From positions 4,154,001 through 4,218,000 of the forward strand of contig NZ_AP017422.1 in the NCBI RefSeq assembly GCF_002355595.1: a DNA stretch of 64,000 nucleotides. The letters run 5' to 3'. Position numbers and translations under genes: made by a program. The notes below the pieces were generated by a model. The model searched no databases. It saw nothing but the letters and a program-made list of their open reading frames with translations, and had not been told where the DNA came from. This DNA is from Filimonas lacunae (lineage in GTDB: Bacteria; Bacteroidota; Bacteroidia; Chitinophagales; Chitinophagaceae). Positions 23,897 to 32,180 of this stretch are shown in pieces. Position 1 is the first letter of the stretch; the number at the start of each line of letters is the position of its first letter.

Positions 23897-24868
23897 TTAA
23901 TCTGCTACTAACACCAGTTTCCCAATATGCCTGCCTGCTTCCATTAAGGCATGTGCCCTGGCCACTTCTTCAAAAGGAAACGATTGGTAGATTACAGGTT
24001 TGAAAGCACCGGAAGCTATCAACGGCCAAACATGTTTGCGCACCTCATCAGCTAACGCGTGTTTATAGGCGTATGGCCTGCCGCGTAATGTGCTACCGGT
24101 AATGGCAATTCGTTTTTGCATCACCTTCCATAAATCCAGCTGCACCAATGATCCTTCCATGGCATTGATATATACAATCCTGCCCTCTTCATTCACCAGC
24201 TGAACGTTTTTTGCCAGGTAATCGCCACCTACCATATCCAGTATCACATCTACCCGCTCATCCGCCAATACCTTTTCAAAGGCATCCGTTTTATAGTTCA
24301 CATATCTGTCGGCTCCTAATACCATGCAGGCACGCCCTTTCTCCTCCTCGCCCACCGTTACTATTACCCGGCTGCCCAGTGCGTGCGCCAGCTGAATAGC
24401 GGTAATACCTATACCGCTGGCGCCACCATGTACCAGCAAGGTTTCACCCGGTTGCAGGCGGGCCCGCTGAAACACATTAGACCATACCGTAAATACAGTT
24501 TCCGGCAGGCTGGCCGCTTCTGCAAAGGAAAGTCCATCAGGCACGGGCAAACACTGGCCTTCTTTTACGGCTACCTGGCTGGCATAACCACCGCCCGCCA
24601 TAATAGCACACACCTCATCACCGGGTTTCCACAAGCTAACGCCCGCACCACAAGCCACTACCACACCTGCTACTTCCAAACCAGGCACCTCAGCGTTTAC
24701 ACCTGGTGGCGGCGGATAATTACCCTGCCTTTGCAATATATCCGCACGGTTAATACCTGCCGCTTTCACATCAATCAACACCTCTATGTCTCCTAATACG
24801 GGGGTAGTATATTCTTTCCATTGCAATACATCCGGTGCGCCTGGTTGGGTAATAACAGCTGCTTTCAT
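23897..24868 (-). CDS. NAD(P)H quinone oxidoreductase, PIG3-type MDR
   Basis: 323 residues, the standard length of zinc-free medium-chain dehydrogenases. The GroES-like N-terminal part has GINRADILQRQGNYPPPPG, the signature of the PIG3/quinone oxidoreductase group; the NADPH-binding loop is HGGASGIG near residue 150. It reduces quinones or other activated carbonyls in the cytosol. The SRPBCC-like gene lies 39 bp upstream on the same strand, and a LysR gene is divergent from that; the two minus-strand genes are probably one LysR-controlled operon. Confidence 0.9.
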   Translation of the reverse strand: MKAAVITQPGAPDVLQWKEYTTPVLGDIEVLIDVKAAGINRADILQRQGNYPPPPGVNAEVPGLEVAGVVVACGAGVSLWKPGDEVCAIMAGGGYASQVAVKEGQCLPVPDGLSFAEAASLPETVFTVWSNVFQRARLQPGETLLVHGGASGIGITAIQLAHALGSRVIVTVGEEEKGRACMVLGADRYVNYKTDAFEKVLADERVDVILDMVGGDYLAKNVQLVNEEGRIVYINAMEGSLVQLDLWKVMQKRIAITGSTLRGRPYAYKHALADEVRKHVWPLIASGAFKPVIYQSFPFEEVARAHALMEAGRHIGKLVLVAD

Positions 24869-24907
24869 ATAGTTTATTTTGAGTGTTTGCGTATACGGTT
24901 CATCGGT

Positions 24908-25447
24908 TTATTTGAGTAAGGCTTTGCGTTCAATACTTTTAGCAAAGTTGGGCGTTTCTTCTTTATTATGACTGTCAGATGCATTCTGGCGGGCATTGGC
25001 CGCTTCTTCTAAAGTAATTTTGTGTTCTTCAATAAACTCCAGGAACTCATCCGTAGCAAAGGCATTGATTTCGTTGGTATATTCAGTATGCGTATCATCA
25101 ATTTTTGTGGCCCGTAATTCCCACTGCACTTTTACTTTGGTTCTTCCGTTCACAGAAATAGCATCAGAGATAGAAACCATGCGGCAATAGTGTGGTTCGT
25201 GTATTTCCGCTACATAGTGCTGTATGATAGTAGCATTGCCTATTGTTTCTACATTAATAGACATCGGGCGTCCGTCATCCGTAACCGAAGAACCGGCAGC
25301 TATGTGAGCGGTAGAACAACGTTGGTATTCTGCATCGGGCAGGTTTAATAACCAATCGGCAATATCTACTTTTTCAATAGGCACATTCATTACATGACTT
25401 ACAACTGAATGAGAAAGCTGACGTGGGTTAGTTGTTTGCGTTTTCAT
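24908..25447 (-). CDS. SRPBCC-like hypothetical protein in a LysR-controlled pair
   Basis: 179 residues from the ATG at 25447; a frame from 25507 exists but overlaps the operator. I recognise the family only as a conserved Bacteroidota protein, with DWLLNLPDAEYQRC near the start, beta strands (INVETIGNATIIQHYVAEIH) typical of START/SRPBCC folds, and FAKSIERKALLK at the end. A hydrophobic-ligand pocket is likely for this fold but the ligand is unknown. It is divergent from the LysR gene and upstream of the quinone oxidoreductase. Confidence 0.7.
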   Translation of the reverse strand: MKTQTTNPRQLSHSVVSHVMNVPIEKVDIADWLLNLPDAEYQRCSTAHIAAGSSVTDDGRPMSINVETIGNATIIQHYVAEIHEPHYCRMVSISDAISVNGRTKVKVQWELRATKIDDTHTEYTNEINAFATDEFLEFIEEHKITLEEAANARQNASDSHNKEETPNFAKSIERKALLK

Positions 25448-25486
25448 AAAAATTTCGTTTTGATGACTCAAAGATGGCACGAAGGC

Positions 25487-25540
25487 GTAAATCGGCAAAA
25501 CGGTCATTTTCGATTTTGATCATCGAATTTACCGATTTAC
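25487..25540. promoter_or_regulatory. Nested inverted repeats, probable LysR operator
   Basis: GTAAATCGG (25487-25495) is mirrored by CCGATTTAC (25532-25540), and TTCGAT (25509-25514) by ATCGAA (25522-25527), sharing one centre within two bases. They fill the gap between the divergent genes. Confidence 0.6.
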
Positions 25541-25561
25541 AATTTTAGTTATATTGCAGGT

Positions 25562-26446
25562 ATGGAACTACGCCAGTTAAACTACTTTACCAAAGCCGCT
25601 GAGCTGCTTAACTTCACAGAAGCTGCACAGGCACTGTATATTAGCCAGAGTACTTTATCGCAACAGATTAAACAACTGGAAGACGAACTAGGCATTCCCC
25701 TGTTCAACCGCATTGGCAAGCGTATCCACCTTACCGAAGCCGGCAGGTTATTCCTCCCCTATGCCAACCAGACATTACAGGATGCCTTATCAGGCCGGGA
25801 AATGCTGAACGATCTCATGAACCTGCAAACAGGCAGTATCGCTATCGGAGCCACTTACGGACTTACGCAGTTGCTGGTAAAAGCCCTGCAGGCATTTACT
25901 ACGCAGTATCCACACGTGCAGGTGCATATACAATATGGCACTACCGATGCTTTACTGGAACAGCTATCTGCTTCCAAACTGGATATGGTACTGTCCTTTG
26001 CCTCCTCTTCCCCTTTAGAAAGCATTGCATTTGAAACATTATTTACCTCTTCCCTATCACTGGTAGTACCCACCAATCATGCACTGGCCCGCAACAAAAG
26101 CATCACGCTAAAAGAGGCCGTTACCATTCCGCTGATATTACCTGTAAGAAGTTACAGCATACGGCGCTTTATGGACGAATCATTTGAAAAGGGGAAACTA
26201 CAGCCCGATATCCGGATGGACTGCAACGATGTACATACTATACTGGAAATGATAAAAGGCGGCAACATAGGTACTATTCTCATGAAGGTATCTACACATG
26301 GCTACCACACTTTAAAAGCCATCCCCCTGGAAGGAAAAAACATGCAACGCAAAGCAACTATTGCCTGGCCTGCAGATGCCTACCGGAAAAAGTCCATTGA
26401 AATATTGGCGGGGTTGCTAAAGAAGAACGCGGAGGATATTTTGTAA
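25562..26446 (+). CDS. LysR-family transcriptional regulator
   Basis: 294 residues. N-terminal winged HTH (1-60; LNFTEAAQALYISQSTLSQQ) followed by a two-lobed substrate-binding domain (about 88-290; IGATYGLTQLLVKAL). This is the CynR-like layout. LysR proteins sit beside divergently transcribed targets, here the SRPBCC-like and quinone oxidoreductase genes, and bind nested inverted repeats such as those found in the 5' gap. The inducing metabolite is not evident. Confidence 0.93.
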   Translation: MELRQLNYFTKAAELLNFTEAAQALYISQSTLSQQIKQLEDELGIPLFNRIGKRIHLTEAGRLFLPYANQTLQDALSGREMLNDLMNLQTGSIAIGATYGLTQLLVKALQAFTTQYPHVQVHIQYGTTDALLEQLSASKLDMVLSFASSSPLESIAFETLFTSSLSLVVPTNHALARNKSITLKEAVTIPLILPVRSYSIRRFMDESFEKGKLQPDIRMDCNDVHTILEMIKGGNIGTILMKVSTHGYHTLKAIPLEGKNMQRKATIAWPADAYRKKSIEILAGLLKKNAEDIL

Positions 26447-26571
26447 CCATCTTAATATAATCAAGCATGTTTCAACATGAAGCTCTGTAAAGACATCATT
26501 TGAGTTCCTCTACTAAGCAAAGCATGATTCCGGAATTACACCATTTCATCCAAAGAGAAGTAGACACGAAA

Positions 26572-26605
26572 AAGCCACCCTTTTGAGGTGGCTTATAGTA
26601 TTTTT
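26572..26605. terminator. Bidirectional terminator, LysR gene / small ORF
   Basis: AAGCCACC (26572-26579) pairs with GGTGGCTT (26587-26594). T-runs follow on the plus strand (after ATAGTA) and directly on the minus strand (TTTTTC). Confidence 0.75.
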
Positions 26606-26619
26606 TTAATGTGATTTAT

Positions 26620-26745
26620 TTAGGAAAGGGCTTCATATTCAATAACACCTTTTTGGCTTCTGCCAGCGTTTTGCATATTCAAAGCGATATCAGGACTGTT
26701 CATTTTACTCAGAACCACTGATTCATTATGCTCCTGCATTAACAT
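26620..26745 (-). CDS. Possible 41-residue small protein with hairpin-embedded start
   Basis: An ATG at 26745 opens 41 codons ending at 26620. The product contains MLMQEHNESVVLSKMNSPDI and no known motif. In favour: its start codons lie exactly in the loop of a perfect 15-bp hairpin, and a rho-independent terminator with a minus-strand T-run follows 26 bp after the stop. Against: it is short, and nothing is known to match it. It might also be the end of a decayed gene. Function unknown. Confidence 0.3.
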   Translation of the reverse strand: MLMQEHNESVVLSKMNSPDIALNMQNAGRSQKGVIEYEALS

Positions 26746-26758
26746 GCAGGAGCATAAT
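26725..26758. repeat. Perfect 15-bp stem hairpin
   Basis: ATTATGCTCCTGCAT (26725-26739), loop TAAC, ATGCAGGAGCATAAT (26744-26758). No T-run follows on either strand, so it is not a usual terminator. Confidence 0.7.
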
Positions 26759-27512
26759 CCTTGTCTATTATATGCATATCAAACCCTTTAGAATATACCT
26801 GTTGTCCGTTGAAAAAGGGCGTTCTACGCAGACTGCCGGTTGTGTACACTTCTACTTCAGCTTGCAAAAGAGTTATCCGGCAGCCTGCTCCCGCCTGCCT
26901 GCATTAGATAAACAAAAGCACTACAGGACTTACATAAGTTTATATGGCCAATTTACACTGAAACCCATTTTATACGGCTTGCAAAAACAACAGGTGATTT
27001 AATAGAATATTGGACAGGTAATACCAACTGTACTACAATTGATATGGTAGGTATGATGCAAAGAAGGGAATATCTCCCACAACATAACAGCAAATCTCTA
27101 TAATTATGCTATTTGCCTTCATAGGTGCATCTATTGCCAGCATACACTATAATGGATTATAACACACATTACACCAATTGGTTCACAAAAATGGCAAAAG
27201 AAGTTACCAGGAATTACTTCGCTGCCATCCCCTCCAAAAACATCACGCTCGAAGTAGCGCTCATCTGGCTGATAGCTTCCCGGTAATTGGTATAACAGGC
27301 CCTATATTCCCGCACCACCGGAACGCCGGATTGCGTAGCCTGCCTTTTATCCAGATAGGGCGAAACAGGTACAAACCCCAGGCTAGTCCTCAGATACTCC
27401 AAGATTACGGTGGCTAACAACACTTTTACCCGGCAGCACTTATTATTAATGGCACGATAACACAAAATTGCCGACACAATTATCCGGCAAAACACTCACA
27501 GTATCACATCAA
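26759..27512. other. Gene-poor region with decayed reading frames
   Basis: About 750 bp without a convincing gene. Open frames at 26772-27002 (plus), 27178-27417 (plus) and 27214-27495 (minus) lack starts, domains or neighbours that would support them. The minus frame contains LEYLRTSLGFVPVSPYLDK, which may be a remnant of a lost gene; I cannot name it. Confidence 0.45.
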
Positions 27513-28511
27513 TTACAATACACATTTTTCTTTTGTGCCAAACATTAATGCGGAATTACCCGCATTCGTTTCACCGGCAGTAGCCTGCTTTTTCCGGCGG
27601 TATTGGGTAAGATTAATCAGCAATACGCTTACCAAAATAAACGTGAGTCCACCTACCTGTAAACCGCTCATATGCTCATCAGCAAACAACACCCCCAGCA
27701 ACACGGCCACCACCGGGTTTACATACAAGTGCGTGCTCACCTGTGTAATAGGCCGCACTTTCAGCAACCATACATAAGCACTGAACGCACCCAGCGAACC
27801 AGCCAGCACCAGGTATAGTAAAGAAAGCCATGCATTCACCGGCACGCTTTGCACCTGGAAGCTTTGTAAATTACCATTCACCGCACCGGTGATGAAAAAC
27901 GCCACACCTGCCGCCAGCATTTGCCAGGCACTGTTTACAGTAGAGGAACCAAACGCTTTATACTTGGAAAACACAGAACCGGCGGCCCAGCTCATAGTAC
28001 CTCCAATCAATATAGCATACATGCCCACCTGCGCCCAGCCCGAACCAGATAAGCTGCCCTGCTGTATTCTTTCCGCAAATAGAAAATACACGCCGGTAAG
28101 CCCCAGCAATAAGCCGGGAATAGTGCCTTTATTCGCAAAATTCTCTTTCCATTTGGCTTTATCAAACAACACCAGCCACACTACTTCTGAGGTAATGATT
28201 ACACCTACCAACGAACTGGGCAAAGTGGTTTCAACCAGCATTACCGCCCCCGTACCACCAAACAGCAACAACAGGCCGGTAATAACAGCATACTTTATCT
28301 GCTGCCGGTTAAACAGGCTTTCTTTGCGCAATACACACCATAGCATCATCAATAAGCCTGCAGTAGTAAAACGGAAAGCCCCCAGCATCACCGGGCTAAA
28401 GCCCACCAATGCCCGTTGAATAAAGAAGTAAGTGCTGCCCCATACAATGTATACGGTAGCGAAAGCCAGCACCACTGCTGCAGTGGTGGCTTGTTTCTCG
28501 TTAGCGCCCAT
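27513..28511 (-). CDS. EamA-family (DMT) transporter
   Basis: 332 residues with ten predicted transmembrane helices arranged as two EamA repeats; the first opens VVLAFATVYIVWGSTYFFIQRAL, the second MSWAAGSVFSKYKAFG. This family exports amino acids, purines or other metabolites across the inner membrane. The Lrp/AsnC regulator gene lies 12 bp upstream on the same strand and is almost surely cotranscribed, which points to an amino-acid-type exporter induced by its substrate. That substrate is not identifiable from sequence. Confidence 0.92.
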   Translation of the reverse strand: MGANEKQATTAAVVLAFATVYIVWGSTYFFIQRALVGFSPVMLGAFRFTTAGLLMMLWCVLRKESLFNRQQIKYAVITGLLLLFGGTGAVMLVETTLPSSLVGVIITSEVVWLVLFDKAKWKENFANKGTIPGLLLGLTGVYFLFAERIQQGSLSGSGWAQVGMYAILIGGTMSWAAGSVFSKYKAFGSSTVNSAWQMLAAGVAFFITGAVNGNLQSFQVQSVPVNAWLSLLYLVLAGSLGAFSAYVWLLKVRPITQVSTHLYVNPVVAVLLGVLFADEHMSGLQVGGLTFILVSVLLINLTQYRRKKQATAGETNAGNSALMFGTKEKCVL

Positions 28512-28523
28512 AAAATATACTAT

Positions 28524-28994
28524 TTATTGTTTTGGTATAACTACTTGCTGTTGCTCTTTAGAGGTTTCGAGTACAATGGTGGTTCTGGTAGCCAGCACCC
28601 CCGGCAGCTTTTTAATAACATTGCGCAACAGGTGCATTAAAGAAGCGGAATCGGCCGTACGTACTTTTACAATAAAACAGTCTTCTCCTGCCACATGGTG
28701 TATTTCCTGCACCTCGGGAATCTTAGCCAGATCGCCCGCTGTTACTATATCTTCTATATCCGTGTCTTTGGTTCGGATATGGATAAACGCCAGTAATTTC
28801 TGATCTACAGCCGCCGGATCTATTACAGTGTGATACCCTTTGATCACCTGCTTCTGTTCCAGCTTTCTTACCCTTTCCAATACTGCACTTGGGGCCATGC
28901 CCAGCTCCCTTGCCAGATCGGCATTGGAAATCCGGGCATTATCCTGCACCAGTCTTAGTATTTGTAAATCAATATCATCGAGACGAACACCCAT
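28524..28994 (-). CDS. Lrp/AsnC-family regulator of the EamA exporter
   Basis: 156 residues. A winged HTH (1-60; ISNADLARELGMAPSAVLERVRKL) and a RAM domain (65-145; VQEIHHVAGEDCFIVKVRTAD) are both intact. As first gene of a two-gene unit with the transporter it probably autoregulates and senses an amino acid whose excess is exported. It is distinct from the Lrp protein at 14995. Confidence 0.93.
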   Translation of the reverse strand: MGVRLDDIDLQILRLVQDNARISNADLARELGMAPSAVLERVRKLEQKQVIKGYHTVIDPAAVDQKLLAFIHIRTKDTDIEDIVTAGDLAKIPEVQEIHHVAGEDCFIVKVRTADSASLMHLLRNVIKKLPGVLATRTTIVLETSKEQQQVVIPKQ

Positions 28995-29160
28995 ACCTAC
29001 AATCAGCTTTATTCAGAACGATATTCTAAATTTAAAACAAATAAGAGAACATTCTACTCAACTTTCTACACAAACAGAATATAATTCTCGCATCCTTTCA
29101 AAACCGCAGAAAAAAACCGGTTTACCGCCCGCATCTTCGAATTTTATTCTGTTTGTTGTT

Positions 29161-29301
29161 TTAAATAGTTTCCAGATACAGTTGTTGCAGTTCGGCAGCA
29201 GAAATATTACCTGCTTTTACGGTATGCACCAGGCTACCCTGTTTCATAATGCCAATGTGTGTGGCTACCTTCACTGCATTGAATATATCATGTGTAGCCA
29301 T
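29161..29301 (-). pseudogene. C-terminal remnant of an ABC transporter ATPase
   Basis: The minus-strand frame reads MATHDIFNAVKVATHIG and ends ISAAELQQLYLETI (46 codons before the stop). ATHD is the switch-histidine (H-loop) of ABC ATPases and the following text matches the final part of an ATPase subunit of the ABC-2 type. The Walker A, signature and Walker B parts are absent upstream, where a short AT-rich spacer begins. It is a truncated fragment, not a working gene. Confidence 0.6.
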
Positions 29302-29328
29302 TAACCCCCTACTTGTTTTTGTTAACAA

Positions 29329-29745
29329 CTACACATTAAAAAAGGGCCGCCCCTTATTGGCTGCATGGTAAATAAAGACAGCAATAGATGAAATGTGATA
29401 ACACCCATTACGGCTACCTGAAACCGATACAACATCACCTTCCAGGAAGAACGAAGGCGTGTGCATATGTATAGTATAATGATCGGAATCGAGCGGACAA
29501 TAAATATGATGACCCGCTTTTAACAGTTGTATACCCGGCAGATCGCCTTCTTTTATACATCCCTGAACAGAATGTCGCAGTTTGGCATGATGGTGCCACA
29601 GGCGCACAGGAGTTACAATAAACGCATACAGCGCTACTAAAGCAGCGGCAGCTATCCTTTTATATACGTTTATGTTTTTCAGCGACTCCTGTTTTTGAAA
29701 TACAGTTGCAAATGTAAACATTTGAACTGGCAACAGCACCCCCAT
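29329..29745 (-). CDS. Hypothetical membrane-anchored protein
   Basis: 138 residues. One hydrophobic helix near residues 31-48 (AAAALVALYAFIVTPVRLW) is followed by an HHH cluster. The C-terminal 75 residues look beta-rich and extracytoplasmic. The unknown 29751 gene lies 5 bp upstream on the same strand, so the two form a probable operon. The family is unrecognised; a start at Met9 (29721) is also possible. Confidence 0.55.
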   Translation of the reverse strand: MGVLLPVQMFTFATVFQKQESLKNINVYKRIAAAALVALYAFIVTPVRLWHHHAKLRHSVQGCIKEGDLPGIQLLKAGHHIYCPLDSDHYTIHMHTPSFFLEGDVVSVSGSRNGCYHISSIAVFIYHAANKGRPFFNV

Positions 29746-29750
29746 TCCGT

Positions 29751-30296
29751 TTACCCAACCTGGGTAACATACCCGGTTTCATCATACCAGAAGTCATAAT
29801 CACCATTATTACTGGCCCAAATTGTTTCTACTTCCTGAAAAAAAGGAATAGCATCCTGCAATGCCATCTTGGTTTGCTTTTGTAAATACATTTCCAGCTC
29901 TATAAACCGGTTAGCCCTTTCTACCCCCATCACTTCCGAGAAATCATTGCGGTATTTCCTCCACAGTTCTATAAAAGCAATCCCGTTTTTAAACGCACGG
30001 ATAGAAATGCGTTTATGAAAATGTTTTTCGGAGAGATGCCCGCTTCTCAGGTACTCATTCACTATAGCAAAACGGGCACTGTTTAACATTCTTCTTTCTT
30101 TTTCATAAGCATTATACATGCTCCAAAATTGAATACTTGTATTTTCTTCCGGCTTTACCAATCTTTCAATCAGCAGTCTTTTCTGCTCACCAAAAAGCTT
30201 ATCAAACAACGGCACCAAATTTTCATCACTCAGCGCGTACAGGTAAATTTCAGAAAATATAAAATACAGCTTATAAATATCTATATAATATTTCAT
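29751..30296 (-). CDS. Hypothetical helical protein
   Basis: 181 residues, predicted largely helical and soluble, rich in aromatic residues (YIDIYKLYFIFSEIYLYAL at the start and DYDFWYDETGYV at the end). No known domain. It is first in a two-gene unit with the membrane-anchored protein at 29329. An AT-rich stretch separates it from the plus-strand gene at 30450. Confidence 0.55.
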   Translation of the reverse strand: MKYYIDIYKLYFIFSEIYLYALSDENLVPLFDKLFGEQKRLLIERLVKPEENTSIQFWSMYNAYEKERRMLNSARFAIVNEYLRSGHLSEKHFHKRISIRAFKNGIAFIELWRKYRNDFSEVMGVERANRFIELEMYLQKQTKMALQDAIPFFQEVETIWASNNGDYDFWYDETGYVTQVG

Positions 30297-30382
30297 TACA
30301 ATAAAAAACTATTTAATCGCCTACAGGGAAAAACGTACTACCACAATTCCGATACAACCCATATACATATATTTGAACTAAC

Positions 30383-30902
30383 ACTTGTAACAGTTAAAGT
30401 AATTGGGGTTAGCATTCCATATTAATAACCTCTAATAAAAACAGACATTATGACAGGGGACACACACGCACTTCAACCTTATTTTACAGATATAGAATAC
30501 CAGCTGGACCAGATTTTACAATCTGAGGTATTTATGCACAATAAAGTTTTATCCAGCTTTTTAGCATTTATAGTAACAGAGACCCTTGCTGGCAGAGAAA
30601 ATGAAATTAAGGAATACACTATTGCAGTGAAAGGATTAAAGCACAACAAAGCCATATCACCACAATCACCACCACATGTAAGAATATATGCAGGCCGGTT
30701 AAGGAAACTACTGGACAGGTATTATCATACTCATCGTCAAACCGACCGTGTACACATTCACATGCCAATAGGTAGATACACCCCATTATTCACCTACATA
30801 AAAAACAATAATCATCTGTACCATCCCCCTGCATCAACAACTACTCAATAGCAGTTTACTTTAACCCAATTACTTCTATAGCATATTTCAACTGTTACAA
30901 GT
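30383..30902. repeat. Inverted repeats flanking the 30450 gene
   Basis: ACTTGTAACAGTT (30383-30395) is mirrored exactly by AACTGTTACAAGT (30890-30902). A second pair lies just inside: AAGTAATTGGGGTTA beginning near 30397, and TAACCCAATTACTT near 30861-30874 (one G fewer). The two elements keep the same order on each side, with a 14-bp insertion on the right. Confidence 0.55.
30450..30851 (+). CDS. Stand-alone winged-helix-like domain protein (adenylate-cyclase/TPR N-terminal type)
   Basis: 133 residues. The pattern, IEYQLDQILQSEVF, then FLAFIVTETLAGRENEIKEY, then VRIYAGRLRKLLDRYYH and VHIHMPIGRYTP, is the domain usually found at the N-terminus of much larger regulators with TolB, TPR or adenylate-cyclase parts. 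Here it occurs alone. It is presumed to bind DNA or to dimerise; I know no test of the isolated form. It converges on the related gene at 30966 and is flanked by inverted repeats. Confidence 0.7.
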   Translation: MTGDTHALQPYFTDIEYQLDQILQSEVFMHNKVLSSFLAFIVTETLAGRENEIKEYTIAVKGLKHNKAISPQSPPHVRIYAGRLRKLLDRYYHTHRQTDRVHIHMPIGRYTPLFTYIKNNNHLYHPPASTTTQ

Positions 30903-30965
30903 TTTCTATTCCTGGATATATGAATCATTCACAAAAAACAGTCATCTATATCATATTACCATCAC

Positions 30966-31358
30966 CTACACTACATTTATTAGCAACATAAGCAGCACAC
31001 AGGTAGTTTTTGACATGCGCACAAACCGGGGATTATATCCTCCTTTTGGAATTTTAATAATAATTTCATCACCGTCATGACAGTTGCTGTAGTATCGTTG
31101 CAACAATTTCCTCAGCCTTCCTGCATAAATGCGCACCATGGCAAGATGATGCTCATCCACCTTATGCTTATACCCCAACGCCCCAATAGCTATAGTATAC
31201 CCTTTCAGCTGCATACCCCTACCCTCCAGTGTCTCCTTTACAATAAATTTAAGCAGAATGGTCAACACTTTTGACCCTTTAAACAACGGCGAATTAGTAA
31301 TGGTATCTAATTGTGAATAAACTTCCACTTCACTAATCAGTGTTTTCGACATGAACAT
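30966..31358 (-). CDS. Second stand-alone winged-helix-like domain protein
   Basis: 130 residues, related to the 30450 product. Shared parts are VYSQLDTITNSPLF, FIVKETLEGRGMQLKGYTIA, VRIYAGRLRKLLQRYY and IIKIPKGGYNPRF. The IPKGxYxPxF ending is the canonical form of the domain. After it comes a short hydrophobic tail (TTCVLLMLLINVV) that could be a membrane anchor. Start may be 31358 or the ATG at 31352. Two copies of an ATGTTACGGT motif lie about 160-220 bp upstream; the same motif stands ahead of the sigma factor gene. Confidence 0.7.
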   Translation of the reverse strand: MFMSKTLISEVEVYSQLDTITNSPLFKGSKVLTILLKFIVKETLEGRGMQLKGYTIAIGALGYKHKVDEHHLAMVRIYAGRLRKLLQRYYSNCHDGDEIIIKIPKGGYNPRFVRMSKTTCVLLMLLINVV

Positions 31359-31516
31359 ATCATTTTTTTATAGGTTAAATGAATCACATTAAACACATTA
31401 TGAAATAGCAATACATAGCAACAATTAAAAGCAAAGCAAATTTCAGAGTTAGCTACAGTTAATTTGGTACTTAATTACAGCAATCAGTCTTACTTATTCA
31501 TGCTGAAAAGAACAAA

Positions 31517-31577
31517 ATGTTACGGTATCACAAATATATAATTTATATATCCCTGTATAAAAATGTAACCGTAACAT
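31517..31577. promoter_or_regulatory. ATGTTACGGT inverted pair upstream of the 30966 gene
   Basis: ATGTTACGGT (31517-31526) is mirrored by ACCGTAACAT (31568-31577), perfect 10-bp arms 41 bp apart. A third copy is at 32361-32373. Confidence 0.55.
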
Positions 31578-31613
31578 AAACACTATGCCGGATAATACAT
31601 CAGACAACAGCTA

Positions 31614-32180
31614 TCACCTATGACAACTCAACCTGTCCCTGATCAATTTTACCGCACGGCGACATTGCTTTTCAACAGTATCCACCGGCCTATCCAGCAG
31701 GTAAGCAGTTTTTCGTAATGTATAATATTCCCGGAAGTGTAAAACATATACCTGCCGGTACTTTAGGGGCATGCTCACTAAACAACCATCTATGGTTCTT
31801 TCCAGTTCACTCATACGAACAAATTGTTCCACATTATTTTCGGCAAATACTTGCCCTCCCAGGCGGAAAGCCCCTTTGACATGCCTGGAATAAACAGAGG
31901 AGTTGCGGATATAGTTAAAAATGTAGTTACGCAGTGCATTATATAAGTACGCGGCTACTGAAGTTTTTATATTTACCAATGACCGCTTTACAAGCAGGGA
32001 GGTAAAGAATTCCTGCACTACTTCTTTACAGGTATCCTTATCGGTTATGTAATTCGCCGCAAAAAGCACCAATGGCCCCCAGTATCGCCGATACAAACTG
32101 GAAAATACTTCATCGTTATTAACAGGTAATAATCCTATCAATTCTTCATCGCTTAGCGAGAGCAGGCAGGGTTTACTCAT
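31614..32180 (-). CDS. ECF-type RNA polymerase sigma factor
   Basis: 188 residues. Region 2 lies at about residues 27-95 (SLYRRYWGPLVLFAANYITD, ALRNYIFNYIR) and region 4 at about 130-185 (MPLKYRQVYVLHFREYYTLRKTA). This is the FecI-like ECF form common in Bacteroidota. Usually a FecR anti-sigma gene and a SusC/SusD receptor follow; neither is here, so the usual partners are missing. Its region shares the ATGTTACGGT motif with the 30966 gene. Its target promoters are unknown. Confidence 0.9.
   Translation of the reverse strand: MSKPCLLSLSDEELIGLLPVNNDEVFSSLYRRYWGPLVLFAANYITDKDTCKEVVQEFFTSLLVKRSLVNIKTSVAAYLYNALRNYIFNYIRNSSVYSRHVKGAFRLGGQVFAENNVEQFVRMSELERTIDGCLVSMPLKYRQVYVLHFREYYTLRKTAYLLDRPVDTVEKQCRRAVKLIRDRLSCHR

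Noticed and set aside
27214-27495. A 93-codon minus-strand frame, some of it reminiscent of MinD/ParA ends
   Set aside because: The likeness is weak and lacks Walker motifs; kept only as a possible remnant in the intergenic entry.
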